Source: Verrucomicrobiota bacterium (GTDB taxonomy: Bacteria; Verrucomicrobiota; Verrucomicrobiia; Limisphaerales; UBA1319). Taken from it: a stretch of 52,668 nucleotides of DNA. Below, piece by piece: positions 43,639 through 52,591 of this stretch. Numbering within the stretch: the first letter of the stretch is position 1; the number at the start of each line of letters is the position of its first letter. A program made the translations under genes and the position numbers. A model generated the notes under the pieces. It made no database searches. It was not told the origin of the DNA and saw nothing but the letters and a program-made list of their open reading frames with translations. The DNA lies in the NCBI GenBank assembly GCA_022709905.1, contig JAKLHY010000055.1, positions 1 to 52,668 of the forward strand, in the 5' to 3' direction.

Positions 43639-44994
43639 ATGCCTATGCATACAACCCGTCGTCGCTTCTTAAAAACTGCCGTAGTTGCCGGGATGGCCGC
43701 CGGCAGTTTTCCGTTCCTCAGAGCCGCCGAACCCAAGCCTTATAAAACCGTGCTGATTGGCGCCGGCTGGTGGGGCATGAATATCCTGGGCGAAGCCATC
43801 GCATCGCGAGCCTGCACCGTGGCCGGCCTGTGCGATGTCGATGATCGCATGCTCGATCCGGCCCTCGATAAGGTCAAACAACTGACCGGCAACCCGCCGG
43901 CGCGCTACAAGGATTTCCGAGAAATCCTGGAACGGGAGAAACCCGATATCGCGATCGTGGGGACACCGGACCATTGGCATCCGCTCATCACGATTGCCGC
44001 CGTCAAAGCCGGCGCTCATGTCTACGTCGAGAAACCCATCGGCCATACCTGCAAGGAAGGCCGGGCCATGGTCAATGCCGCCCGAAAATATGGACGCACC
44101 GTCCAGGTGGGAACCCATCGCCGGGTGTCGCCCCACAACGTCTCCGGACGCGAGTTCATTCGCTCGGGCAAGCTCGGCCGCCTCGGCATGATCCGCGCCT
44201 TTGTCCACTACGGCGGCGGCCCCGAAAAACCCCGGAAAAACAGCGAGCCCCCGAAAGGCTTGGATTGGGATATGTGGTGTGGACCGGCCCCGCTGCGGCC
44301 CTTCAACGGCGACCCGGATAATCCCTGGAGCGGCGGCATTCACCCCCGGGGTTTCCGAAGCTACCTCGATTACGCGAATGGCACCCTGGGCGATTGGGGG
44401 ATTCATTGGATGGATCAGATCCTTTGGATCACCGATGCCCGCTGGCCACGCAAAATCTTTTCCACAGGCGGACGACCCATCAAGGGACCGCCTGTCCTGA
44501 CAGCTGAGGAACAGACCAGCGACGCTCCCGATCATCAGGTGGCCACGTTCGAGTTTCCGGACTTCACGGTCTCCTGGGAGCACCGGCAGTTCTCAGGCAA
44601 CAACGCGGAAAAAGGCGAGTCCGTCGGCTGTTATTTCTACGGCACGGAAGGGACCTTTCACATGGGCTGGAAAGATGGCTGGACTTTCTATCCCGCAGAC
44701 GGCCGGAAACCGGTCATTCACGAGAAACCCCAGCTCCATGCGCCGGACGATCAGAATATCAAGGAACTGTGGGCGGATTTTCTGGAGGCCATTCGAACCG
44801 GGCGCCAGCCTGTCAGCGACATCGAAGCCGTGCATCGATCGACGAACGTCAGTCTGCTCGGGATGCTCTCCTATAAACTGGGACGCAGCCTGCATTGGGA
44901 TGGCGACAAGGAACAGGTGTTGGACGACGCCGAAGCCAACCAGCTGCTGTCGCGGAAATATCGCTCGCCCTGGATCTATCCCGAAGCCACATGA
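43639..44994 (+). CDS. Tat-exported Gfo/Idh/MocA family oxidoreductase
   Basis: 451 residues. The start at 43639 (or at the ATG two codons later) leads into a twin-arginine signal, TTRRRFLKTAVVAGMAAGSF. The Rossmann motif is VLIGAGWWGMNILGEA. EKPIGHTCKEG (the EKP motif) carries the conserved lysine, and 'DWGIHWMDQILW' near residue 255 supplies the usual D-x-x-x-H catalytic pair. Family enzymes oxidise or reduce sugars, inositols or their derivatives using NAD(P). Tat-exported forms with pre-bound cofactor are common in Verrucomicrobiota and Planctomycetota and some act in glycoside processing. Its stop overlaps the GH2 start (ATGA), supporting joint work on glycosides. Confidence 0.9.
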   Translation: MPMHTTRRRFLKTAVVAGMAAGSFPFLRAAEPKPYKTVLIGAGWWGMNILGEAIASRACTVAGLCDVDDRMLDPALDKVKQLTGNPPARYKDFREILEREKPDIAIVGTPDHWHPLITIAAVKAGAHVYVEKPIGHTCKEGRAMVNAARKYGRTVQVGTHRRVSPHNVSGREFIRSGKLGRLGMIRAFVHYGGGPEKPRKNSEPPKGLDWDMWCGPAPLRPFNGDPDNPWSGGIHPRGFRSYLDYANGTLGDWGIHWMDQILWITDARWPRKIFSTGGRPIKGPPVLTAEEQTSDAPDHQVATFEFPDFTVSWEHRQFSGNNAEKGESVGCYFYGTEGTFHMGWKDGWTFYPADGRKPVIHEKPQLHAPDDQNIKELWADFLEAIRTGRQPVSDIEAVHRSTNVSLLGMLSYKLGRSLHWDGDKEQVLDDAEANQLLSRKYRSPWIYPEAT

Positions 44995-47534
44995 AGGACT
45001 TCACGAGAGCCCCAGGCTGGATAGCGCCTGCCCTGGCGCTGGGAATCCTTGCGGTCTTCGGGGGGGTTGACCGAACGGTCGCCGACTCTCGAACGACCCT
45101 TTCGCTGGATGGCCCCTGGGAAATCGCCGAAGGTGACTTGGATCGGAAACCGGAGCGATTTGACCGGATAGTGCCGGTTCCAGGACTGGTGGACATGGCG
45201 CAACCGACCTTTGCCGGCGTAGGCGAAAGCAACCAGCTCCGGGAGGCCTTCTGGTACCGCAAACGGTTTCGCCTGGACGAAAAAGTCCCAGCGGTGGCCA
45301 GACTCAAGCTCCACAAGGCCATGTTCGGCGCCCAGGTTTTCCTGAATGGCGAGAAACTCGGAGAACACCTGCCCTGCTTCACACCGGCCTATTTCGACAC
45401 GCGCCGGTCCTTGCGCGGACAGGGCGCCTATAACAACCTGATCATCCGGATCGGCGCTTCCCGCAACGACGTTCCATCCACCCTGCCGTCGGGATGGGAT
45501 TTCGAGAAAAGCCGGTATATTCCCGGGCTGTTTGACTCGGTGGAGCTGATCCTGTCGGGATCTCCTCACCTCCTGAACGTTCAGGTGGCGCCAGACCTTG
45601 ACCGCGAGGAAGTGCGGGTGCGCGCCCTCATCGCCAATGACGCCAAGCCGAAGAACCTCCGCTTGGAAGGCAAAGTCCGCGAAGCCCGATCCCGCCGAAA
45701 CGCAGGCTCGGAAAAATCCCCTCCCGTCACCCTGGGGTCTGGTGAGGAACGCGCTGTGGAATGGCGAATTCCCCTCAAGGATTGCCATCGCTGGACGCCC
45801 GAAGATCCGTTCTTGTATGAACTGGAAATCAGCACCGGCGAGGACCAGCTGTTGACACGTTTCGGCATGCGCGAGTTTCGACTGGATCCGGCCACGGGCC
45901 GCGCCATGCTCAACGGCAAGCCCTACTTCCTCAGAGGCAGCAACGTCACCCTCTACCGGTTCTTCGAAGATGCCGCGCGGGGCGACCGGCCATGGCGCGA
46001 AGACTGGGTTCGGCGGTTGCATCGCGAGTTCAAGGGCATGCACTGGAATACGCTCCGCTACTGCATCGGTTTCCCGCCCGAGCTTTGGTATCGGATCGCC
46101 GATGAAGAGGGACTCCTGATCCAGGACGAGTTTCCGCTCTGGCAGCTGTCCCAATGGCCCACGGAACTGTCCTGGGAGGAACTCGCTCGCGAATATGCCG
46201 ACTGGATGCAGGAACGCTGGAATCACCCCTGCGTGGTCATCTGGGACGCCCAGAATGAAACGGTCACTCCTGAAACCGGCAAGGCGATCCAGGCCGTGCG
46301 CTGGCAGGATTTGTCGCGCCGCCCCTGGGACAACGGTTGGGGCGCGCCGCAAATGCCCGATGATGTCTATGAATCCCACCCTTATCTGGCTTCGGATCCC
46401 GGCTTTCGCCTGCCTGATCTTCAAAGGCAAAATCCGATCCCCCAGGGACACCCCCATCCGAATTTGTCCCGCAATCCCATCCTTATCAATGAATATGGCT
46501 GGCTCTGGTTAAACCGGGATGGCGCGCCAACGACGTTAACCCGCGAGCTTTACAGAAACCTGCTGGGCGAACAGGCCACAGTCGACCAGCGTCGAAATCT
46601 GTCCGCGCGATATCTGGCGGCAAAGACCGAGTTCTGGAGGGCCCATCGCGCTTGCGCCGGCGTGCTCCACTTCTGCGGGCTCGGTTATTCCCGCGCTGAT
46701 GGTCAGACCAGCGATCCTTTTGTAGACATCGAAAAGCTCGTTTGGGAGCCGCACTTCAGCCGATACGTTCGAGATGCCTTTGCGCCCGTCGGCGTGATGG
46801 TAGACGAATGGATGGAAGACCTTCCGCCAGGTCTGCCCCGCCAAACAAAGGTCATGCTCATCAACGATCTGACCGCCTCCTGGAATGGAACCGTGAGATT
46901 TCGCCTGCTTCAAAACAAAACCATCTTGCAGGAAAAAACTCAGGACATCGAACTCGTCGGTCTCGGTGACCGGACACTGACCTTTGACTGGTCCGTTCCC
47001 GCCGCCATCGGCCATTACCATCTGGAAGCCGCCCTGCTGCGGCCCGGCACCGCGCCCGTCTGCAGTCTGCGGGACTTCGACGTCCTCTCGCCAGCCCAAC
47101 ACCGCGCCCGCTACGGCTTGGCCGTGGACTGCCCCATCACCGCTTCCTCCGAAGCAATCAACAGCTCCGAATCGCGTGAGGCACGCCTCGCCATCGACGG
47201 ACGCCGCGATACCCGCTGGGCATCGGCCCAAGTCCTGCCCGGCCACCCCGAACCCCCCCCCCTCAATGACGAGGCTTCGTTGAAAATCGACCTCGAACAG
47301 GAACAGGAGATCCGCCGAGTCGTGCTGCTCTGGGACAGCGCCTATGCCAAATCCTATGTGATCGAGATCTCCACAGACGGCGCCGAATGGCTCGAAGTCT
47401 ATCGGACCGATTCGGGCGACGGACGCACCGACATCATCGAGTTCAACCCGCGCGCCGCCCGATGGATGCGTTTATTCTGCCGAAAACCAGCGTTTTCGAC
47501 CGGCTACTCCTTGTGGGAACTGCAGGTTTATTAA
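44991..47534 (+). CDS. Secreted glycoside hydrolase family 2 protein with C-terminal discoidin-like domain
   Basis: 847 residues from the ATG at 44991, overlapping the oxidoreductase stop. A signal peptide lies at about 1-33 (WIAPALALGILAVFGG). GH2 sugar-binding jelly roll ('FWYRKRFRLDEKVPAV', 'FGAQVFLNGEKLGEH'), an Ig-like domain and a TIM barrel follow. The acid/base is the Glu of VIWDAQNE (near 423) and the nucleophile is the Glu of LINEYGW (near 501). Residues from about 710 to the end resemble an F5/8-type C (CBM32-like) domain ('LAIDGRRDTRWASAQ', 'RVVLLWDSAYAKSYVIEIS'). The substrate (beta-galactoside, glucuronide or mannoside) is not readable. A run of ten C residues at 47253-47262 lies between barrel and discoidin domain; slippage there would truncate the tail. 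Confidence 0.9.
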   Translation: MKDFTRAPGWIAPALALGILAVFGGVDRTVADSRTTLSLDGPWEIAEGDLDRKPERFDRIVPVPGLVDMAQPTFAGVGESNQLREAFWYRKRFRLDEKVPAVARLKLHKAMFGAQVFLNGEKLGEHLPCFTPAYFDTRRSLRGQGAYNNLIIRIGASRNDVPSTLPSGWDFEKSRYIPGLFDSVELILSGSPHLLNVQVAPDLDREEVRVRALIANDAKPKNLRLEGKVREARSRRNAGSEKSPPVTLGSGEERAVEWRIPLKDCHRWTPEDPFLYELEISTGEDQLLTRFGMREFRLDPATGRAMLNGKPYFLRGSNVTLYRFFEDAARGDRPWREDWVRRLHREFKGMHWNTLRYCIGFPPELWYRIADEEGLLIQDEFPLWQLSQWPTELSWEELAREYADWMQERWNHPCVVIWDAQNETVTPETGKAIQAVRWQDLSRRPWDNGWGAPQMPDDVYESHPYLASDPGFRLPDLQRQNPIPQGHPHPNLSRNPILINEYGWLWLNRDGAPTTLTRELYRNLLGEQATVDQRRNLSARYLAAKTEFWRAHRACAGVLHFCGLGYSRADGQTSDPFVDIEKLVWEPHFSRYVRDAFAPVGVMVDEWMEDLPPGLPRQTKVMLINDLTASWNGTVRFRLLQNKTILQEKTQDIELVGLGDRTLTFDWSVPAAIGHYHLEAALLRPGTAPVCSLRDFDVLSPAQHRARYGLAVDCPITASSEAINSSESREARLAIDGRRDTRWASAQVLPGHPEPPPLNDEASLKIDLEQEQEIRRVVLLWDSAYAKSYVIEISTDGAEWLEVYRTDSGDGRTDIIEFNPRAARWMRLFCRKPAFSTGYSLWELQVY

Positions 47535-47599
47535 TCATGAACCGCTGTCCGCGTGAAAAACGATGTCGCCCGAAACCACTCAGATCCAATTCTCAACTT

Positions 47600-48580
47600 A
47601 TGAAAATACGAAACACGTTGTGCCTTTGGTATGGATGGGGCCTGGCGGCCTGGTGGCTCTGCTCAGCATCAGCGCATGCTCAGCATCCTCCCCTCTTCAC
47701 AGGTGTTGGGACTTTGACTAACCGTGAAGTGCTGCTGGAACTGATTGCAACGGCGGGCACCAACTGCACCATCGAGGCATCCGAAGACACCGCACGATGG
47801 GCTTCCCTCGTGACGTTGGCCTTTGCCTCGGGCATGAACCAATACACCGACTCGGCCGCTCCATTCCTCGACTCCCGGTCCTACCGAGCAAAACAAAGAG
47901 AAGAAACCAACGTCGTGACGGGCGACCATCTCACCACCACGGCGGGAGAATTGGTCATTCATCCGATCGACCACGCCTCATTTGTCATGGCCTGGAACAG
48001 CACTCAGGCCATTTACCTCGATCCAGTTGGCGGCGCGACCCGGTATCGAGGCATGCCTCGACCCTCACTCGTCTTCATTACGCATGACCACAGCGATCAT
48101 CTGGACTTGCCCACCCTCAACGGCATCGGAGCCACTAACGCCCAACTGGTTGTCCCCCCTGCCGTCTACCAGAAACTCAGCCCCGCGCTGAAAGCCGTTG
48201 CCACCGTGATGACCAACGGTCAAACCACCGGGCTGGCCAGCCTGACAATTGAGGCCCTGCCTATGTACAACCTCAAGACAACCCACCACCAAAAAGGCGT
48301 CGGCAACGGCTACGTCCTGACCATCGGCGACAAACGGATCTATGTGGCAGGCGATACCGAAGACATCCCAGAAATGCGCGCCCTCCAATCCATTGATGTG
48401 GCGTTCATCCCCATGAACCTGCCGTACACGATGACACCCGCCCAGGCCGCCTCCGCCGTGCGCGAGTTTCGACCCCGCATCGTTTACCCCTACCACAGCC
48501 GGGGAACCGATGTCGGCCTGTTCAAACAACTCGTCGGCACTGATCTCGGCATCGAGGTGCGCCTCCGGAAATGGTACTAA
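47600..48580 (+). CDS. Exported metallo-beta-lactamase-fold hydrolase with N-terminal 'SYR' module
   Basis: 326 residues from the ATG at 47600, which starts a good signal peptide (LCLWYGWGLAAWWLCSASAH); an upstream ATG at 47537 would add 21 residues. Residues about 35-100 are a copy of the strand-rich module found at the ends of other secreted proteins here ('CTIEASEDTARWASLV', ending SYRAKQ). The rest is an UlaG/YtnP-type metallo-beta-lactamase fold with ITHDHSDHLD (H-x-H-x-D-H, near residue 160), VAGDTED and 'YPYHSRGTD' as metal ligands. Substrate unknown; hydrolysis of a lactone or phosphodiester is possible. It is 65 bp after the GH2 gene and 11 bp before the phosphoesterase, so likely in the same operon. 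Confidence 0.87.
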   Translation: MKIRNTLCLWYGWGLAAWWLCSASAHAQHPPLFTGVGTLTNREVLLELIATAGTNCTIEASEDTARWASLVTLAFASGMNQYTDSAAPFLDSRSYRAKQREETNVVTGDHLTTTAGELVIHPIDHASFVMAWNSTQAIYLDPVGGATRYRGMPRPSLVFITHDHSDHLDLPTLNGIGATNAQLVVPPAVYQKLSPALKAVATVMTNGQTTGLASLTIEALPMYNLKTTHHQKGVGNGYVLTIGDKRIYVAGDTEDIPEMRALQSIDVAFIPMNLPYTMTPAQAASAVREFRPRIVYPYHSRGTDVGLFKQLVGTDLGIEVRLRKWY

Positions 48581-48591
48581 CCCGCCAGCAA

Positions 48592-49581
48592 ATGACTCAT
48601 CAGAACACCGCCGTCGACAAAGCCTCCTGGTCCCGGCGACAGTTTCTGGCATTAGTCATGGGGAGTGCGGGAGGCATGACCCTCGCGGGTTGCCAAACCG
48701 GCAATTTCAACAAGGTTGCCGCCGCAACCCGCTCGAGAGCGAAGACTCCTCAGTTGAGCATCGGGTTGCTGGCAGATTGTCAATACGCGCCCACCCCCAC
48801 TCCCCCGGATGGTCAACGGCATTACCTGCATTCCCCCCAAAAACTGGCCCAGTGCGTCGCCGAAATGAATAGGATCCGTCCCCGTCTCATCGTTCACCTG
48901 GGCGACTTCATCGATCGGGGCTGGAATAGCCTCGATGTGGTGGATCCCATCTTCGCCCAGCTTCGCATGCCAAGATACCAGGTGTTGGGCAATCACGACT
49001 TCGACGTCGAACCCCAGAAGAAATCCCTCGTCCGCTCCAGGCTCGGCATGCCCGCTGACTATTACTCGTTCTTACGATCGCCTTGGCGGTTTGTTGTCCT
49101 GGACGGCACCCAGGTGGGCCTGCCGCGCCTCATTCAAGACACGCCGGAATACCAGGCAATGATCCACGAAATCGAGCGGATGCGTCCCACCGCCGCCAAT
49201 CCCCAAGCCCTGCAGACCTGGAACGGCGCTTTGGGATCACCCCAAAGAACCTGGCTGGAACAACAACTCCAACACGCCCGACAACGCCGCCAGCGAGTCA
49301 TTATCTTCTGCCATTTCCCCATCTTGCCCGTCGACGCCCATGTGCTGTGGGATCAGACCGAGGTGCTCCGGATTCTGGCATGCCACAAACATGTCGCCGC
49401 CTGGATCAACGGTCATAACCATCAAGGCGCTTATGCGCGCCACGGCGGAATCCACTGCCTTACCCTCAAGGGCATGGTCGATACAGCGGACAATGCCTTC
49501 GCCCTGATGAAATTGTTCCCCGACCGGCTGGAACTCGAAGGCTACGGAAGACAGGAATCCAGGATCCTCGGATTGACGTGA
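48592..49581 (+). CDS. Tat-exported lipoprotein-type calcineurin-like phosphoesterase
   Basis: 329 residues from the ATG at 48592. The signal has a twin arginine (WSRRQFLALVMG) and a lipobox LAGC, so it is predicted to be a Tat-secreted lipoprotein. Metal motifs: 'IGLLADCQYAP' (motif I), HLGDFIDRG (II), 'VLGNHDFDV' (III), 'IIFCHFPI' and 'INGHNHQGAY' (IV, V). The overall pattern, with 'QKLAQCVAEMNRIRPRLIVH', resembles the manganese-dependent ADP-ribose/CDP-alcohol diphosphatase group, but the substrate is inferred only. It is last gene of the apparent oxidoreductase-GH2-MBL-phosphoesterase set. Confidence 0.88.
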   Translation: MTHQNTAVDKASWSRRQFLALVMGSAGGMTLAGCQTGNFNKVAAATRSRAKTPQLSIGLLADCQYAPTPTPPDGQRHYLHSPQKLAQCVAEMNRIRPRLIVHLGDFIDRGWNSLDVVDPIFAQLRMPRYQVLGNHDFDVEPQKKSLVRSRLGMPADYYSFLRSPWRFVVLDGTQVGLPRLIQDTPEYQAMIHEIERMRPTAANPQALQTWNGALGSPQRTWLEQQLQHARQRRQRVIIFCHFPILPVDAHVLWDQTEVLRILACHKHVAAWINGHNHQGAYARHGGIHCLTLKGMVDTADNAFALMKLFPDRLELEGYGRQESRILGLT

Positions 49582-49628
49582 AAATGTCATCGGCCGAACC
49601 ACGACTCCTGGCCACCCACCTTAAATTG

Positions 49629-49668
49629 CGCGACAAAAGAATTCGCAGCTACGCATTTTTTTGTCGCG
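49629..49668. repeat. 10-bp inverted repeat with 20-nt loop
   Basis: CGCGACAAAA (49629-49638) and TTTTGTCGCG (49659-49668) are perfect complements. Position between the phosphoesterase and the SIMPL gene fits a weak terminator or an operator. The loop is long and no clear T tract follows the stem on the plus strand. Confidence 0.5.
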
Positions 49669-49818
49669 ACATAAGTCGTTGATATAACCGATTAGACGCG
49701 ACTATTTCCCACTTTTGGGACTGCCGGATAGAAGTTGGAAGGGTTGGATTGCGAGGAGGAGCCACATCCAGTCTTGCATTTCAGGCAGTCTGGAACAGTA
49801 TCCGACGGAAGGTGATCT

Positions 49819-50565
49819 ATGGAAGTCATGCAGAAACCACAACGGTTGGGGTTATTGGCGGGGATTTTTTTAGCGGCGGGCTTGGTTATGGCGTCGATGG
49901 TGGTGACCCGGACCTGGTTGAGGATTGCCGAGGGACAGACGGTGTCCGTGACGGGCTTGGCGCGGCGCGCGATCCAATCGGATTTGATCGTATGGCGGGG
50001 AACTTTTGCCACGGAATCGGAGACTCTTTTGCGGGCCCAGGAAGTGCTCAAGGAACAGGCCGGGCAGGTATCGGCCTTTCTGAAAGCCCATGGCCTAACC
50101 AACTATCTGATGGCCCCGATTGGCATTAGCGAGATTTACGCCCGCCAGCGCCAGAATGATAACGAAGAAGCCAGCAGTCAAAAGGTGGTGGGCTATCGTT
50201 TAAGCCAGACGGTCGAGGTCCGATCGCCCGAGGTGGATCGGGTGCTACGAGTCATGCGGCAGACCTCGACGCTTGTGGAACAGGGCATTGCTTTTGTTTC
50301 GGCGCAACCCGAGTTTATCTACACTCGGGCCGGCGAGGCCAAGGTGGAAATGCTGGCCGAGGCGATTCAGGATGCCAAAGCCCGGGCGGAACAGATTGTG
50401 GGACCGGGCGGACGCAAGCTCGGCCCGTTGCGTTCAGCGAGGATGGGGGTGTTTCAGATAACGCCGGCCTATTCCACGGCGACAAGCTGGGAAGGAATCA
50501 ATGACACCACCTCTCAGGAGAAGACGATGTCGGCAACAGTGACCGCCACCTTCTCGATGGAGTAG
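49819..50565 (+). CDS. SIMPL (DUF541) domain protein
   Basis: 248 residues. An N-terminal membrane anchor or signal (LGLLAGIFLAAGLVMASMVV) precedes the SIMPL domain. Typical features are 'VSVTGLARRAIQSDLIVWRG', the 'LVEQGIAFVSAQPEFIYT' region, 'EAIQDAKARAEQIVGPGGRKLGP' and a closing 'VTATFSME' strand. SIMPL proteins are envelope proteins (BP26, YggE relatives) linked to oxidative stress and sometimes form channels; their biochemical function is unsettled. It is alone on its strand and converges on uup with a 10-bp gap. Confidence 0.88.
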   Translation: MEVMQKPQRLGLLAGIFLAAGLVMASMVVTRTWLRIAEGQTVSVTGLARRAIQSDLIVWRGTFATESETLLRAQEVLKEQAGQVSAFLKAHGLTNYLMAPIGISEIYARQRQNDNEEASSQKVVGYRLSQTVEVRSPEVDRVLRVMRQTSTLVEQGIAFVSAQPEFIYTRAGEAKVEMLAEAIQDAKARAEQIVGPGGRKLGPLRSARMGVFQITPAYSTATSWEGINDTTSQEKTMSATVTATFSME

Positions 50566-50575
50566 GCAGGATCGA

Positions 50576-52480
50576 TCACTTGCCGATCTGGTCCAGTTCG
50601 TGCCATCGATCGTAGAGCCGGGTCACCTCGGCTCTTGCGGTTTCGAGCTCGGCAATAAGGCCTTTGGCTTCGCGGGAACGCGTGGCGTGAAACTGGGGAT
50701 TGTTCAGAGTGGTCTCGATTTCATGCACGCGTTTTTCGGCGGCAAGGATTGAGGACTCCATGCCTTCGAGTTCGCAGCGTTCTTTGAAGGTCAATCGGCG
50801 GGGGCGGCTGGATTTGGGCTTGAGATTCTGGGGATCTAATGAGGGAGTTCGGTCCTGGTTGGCCCGGTTTGTTTTCCGGCGTTGTTCCCGCTCGAACCGC
50901 TTTTCCAGGTAGTAAGAGTAATTGCCCGGCTGCACGAACACTCCCCCGTTTTCGAAGGCCACGATTTGATCGCAGACACGATCAAGAAAATAGCGGTCAT
51001 GGCTGACCACCAGGACGCTGCCGTCGAAGTCGGCCAAGGCCTCCTCGAGCATGCGCAGGCTGGGCAGGTCGAGATCATTGGTGGGTTCATCCAGGACGAG
51101 CACGTTGCCCCCGTGGCGCAAGACCTTGGCCATGATCAGCCGGGCGCGTTCTCCACCCGAGAGGCGGTCCACCCGCTCGGTTACCCGTTCGTCGGCAAAG
51201 AGAAAACGCCGCAGATAAGACCGGGTGCTGAGCCGTTGTTCGCCGAACAAGACTGTTTCGGCGCCGTCGGCCACCTCGGCTAGAACGGTGCGGCTGCCGT
51301 CCAGTTGCATGCGGGTTTGATCGATGTAATTAAAAACGACTTTGGTCCCGATCTTGATGGAGCCTTCATCCGGAGGACGCTGCCCCAGGCAGAGGCGCAG
51401 GAGCGTGGTTTTGCCCACGCCGTTGCGGCCCACGACGCCCGTGCACTGCGCCGGTTTCAGCGAGAGCTCGAGACCGCGGAAAAGCCAGCGTTCGGAGCCG
51501 TCTACCCCGACCTTCGCGCCGACATGGAGGAGATTCACAATGATGCTGCCCAGTTCGGGGGGGGGCGGAATGAGGAGGTCCATTTCCCGTTCTTCAGGCG
51601 GCGCTTCCAGACCCGAGACCTGGTAAAAGGATTCCAGCCGGTGACGGGGTTTTGATCGCTGGGCGCGCACCCCGGCGCGGACCCATTCGAGTTCTTCACG
51701 GAGAAACCGCTGCCGTCGTCGCTCCGATTGCTCGGCAATCTGCTGTCGAACGGCCTTTGATTCGAGGTAGGCGGTGTAATTCCCGGGGTGCGAGAAGCAC
51801 TGGCCTCCGGCAAGCTCGAGGATCCGCGTGGCGATGACGTCAAGGAAATAACGGTCATGGGTGACGAAGATGACGGCCCCGGGAAACTCGAGGAGAAATG
51901 CCTCGAGCCAGCGGATGGATTCGGCATCCAGGTGGTTGGTGGGCTCATCCAGCAAGAGGAGATCGGGCTGGGCCGCCAGGGCCCGGCAAAGGGCCACACG
52001 ACGTTTTTCGCCGCCGGAAAGCGGCCCCACCTGGGCCTCCAGCGGCGGCGCTGAAAGCGCTGTCGCCATCGCCTTGATGCGCGCCTGAAGATTCCAGCCG
52101 TCGGCCGCCTCAATCTTGTGGAGCAACTCTCCCATCTCCTGGTTGCTGGCCTGCCCAGACTCATAGCGGGCCCGCCAGCTCATCACGTCCATCACTCCTC
52201 CTTCGATATTTTCCAGGACCGTTTTGTGATCCTCCAGCTCAAACTCCTGGGGCACGTAGCCGATGCGAAGACCGCGCCGGCGCCACAGATTCCCCGCGTC
52301 GGCTTCGCCTTCTCCGGACAGAATCCGCAAAAGGCTCGTCTTCCCGCAACCATTGCGGCCGACCAATCCGACCTTTTCACCGGGGGCCACCATCAGAGTG
52401 ACGCTGTTCAGCAATCGTTGATATCCATAGGCGAGGACAAGGTCGTTGGCGGTCAGCAGGACGGAGTTCGGGGCATTCAT
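50576..52480 (-). CDS. uup: ABC-F family ATPase, Uup subfamily
   Basis: 634 residues, two ABC domains and no membrane segments. Walker A motifs are GRNGCGKTS and GRNGVGKTT, signatures are LSGGEKRR and LSGGERARL, and Walker B motifs are LLLLDEPTNHLD and VLVLDEPTNDLD. The linker between domains is the charged ABC-F type. The C-terminal extension (RRLTFKERCELEGMESSILA, then helical 'EKRVHEIETTLNNPQF') is the DNA-binding coiled coil characteristic of Uup, separating it from EttA and YheS. E. coli Uup influences ribosome function and precise transposon excision. The ATG at 52480 begins 'MNAPNSVLLTANDLVLAYG'. A nine-G run at 51557-51565 encodes a Pro run in the linker. Confidence 0.93.
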   Translation of the reverse strand: MNAPNSVLLTANDLVLAYGYQRLLNSVTLMVAPGEKVGLVGRNGCGKTSLLRILSGEGEADAGNLWRRRGLRIGYVPQEFELEDHKTVLENIEGGVMDVMSWRARYESGQASNQEMGELLHKIEAADGWNLQARIKAMATALSAPPLEAQVGPLSGGEKRRVALCRALAAQPDLLLLDEPTNHLDAESIRWLEAFLLEFPGAVIFVTHDRYFLDVIATRILELAGGQCFSHPGNYTAYLESKAVRQQIAEQSERRRQRFLREELEWVRAGVRAQRSKPRHRLESFYQVSGLEAPPEEREMDLLIPPPPELGSIIVNLLHVGAKVGVDGSERWLFRGLELSLKPAQCTGVVGRNGVGKTTLLRLCLGQRPPDEGSIKIGTKVVFNYIDQTRMQLDGSRTVLAEVADGAETVLFGEQRLSTRSYLRRFLFADERVTERVDRLSGGERARLIMAKVLRHGGNVLVLDEPTNDLDLPSLRMLEEALADFDGSVLVVSHDRYFLDRVCDQIVAFENGGVFVQPGNYSYYLEKRFEREQRRKTNRANQDRTPSLDPQNLKPKSSRPRRLTFKERCELEGMESSILAAEKRVHEIETTLNNPQFHATRSREAKGLIAELETARAEVTRLYDRWHELDQIGK

Positions 52481-52591
52481 GAAACGGCGGCGGGCTGGCG
52501 ATGGCTATGGATAAAACGACACATGTTGGACGACAGGATAAGGATTGGCATACCTCAGGTCGAGTCTATAGATCCGGATCGGGAGAGCCGC

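Noticed and set aside
44976..46457. 493-codon open frame on the minus strand
   Set aside because: Antisense to the GH2 gene, which has both catalytic glutamates in frame.
47387..47599. Upstream extension of the metallo-beta-lactamase-fold gene into the GH2 gene
   Set aside because: The added residues are the GH2 3' end in another frame; the ATG at 47600 begins a typical signal peptide.
49629..49668. Intrinsic terminator after the phosphoesterase gene
   Set aside because: The stem is perfect, but the loop is 20 nt and there is no clear T tract after it, so it is recorded only as an inverted repeat.
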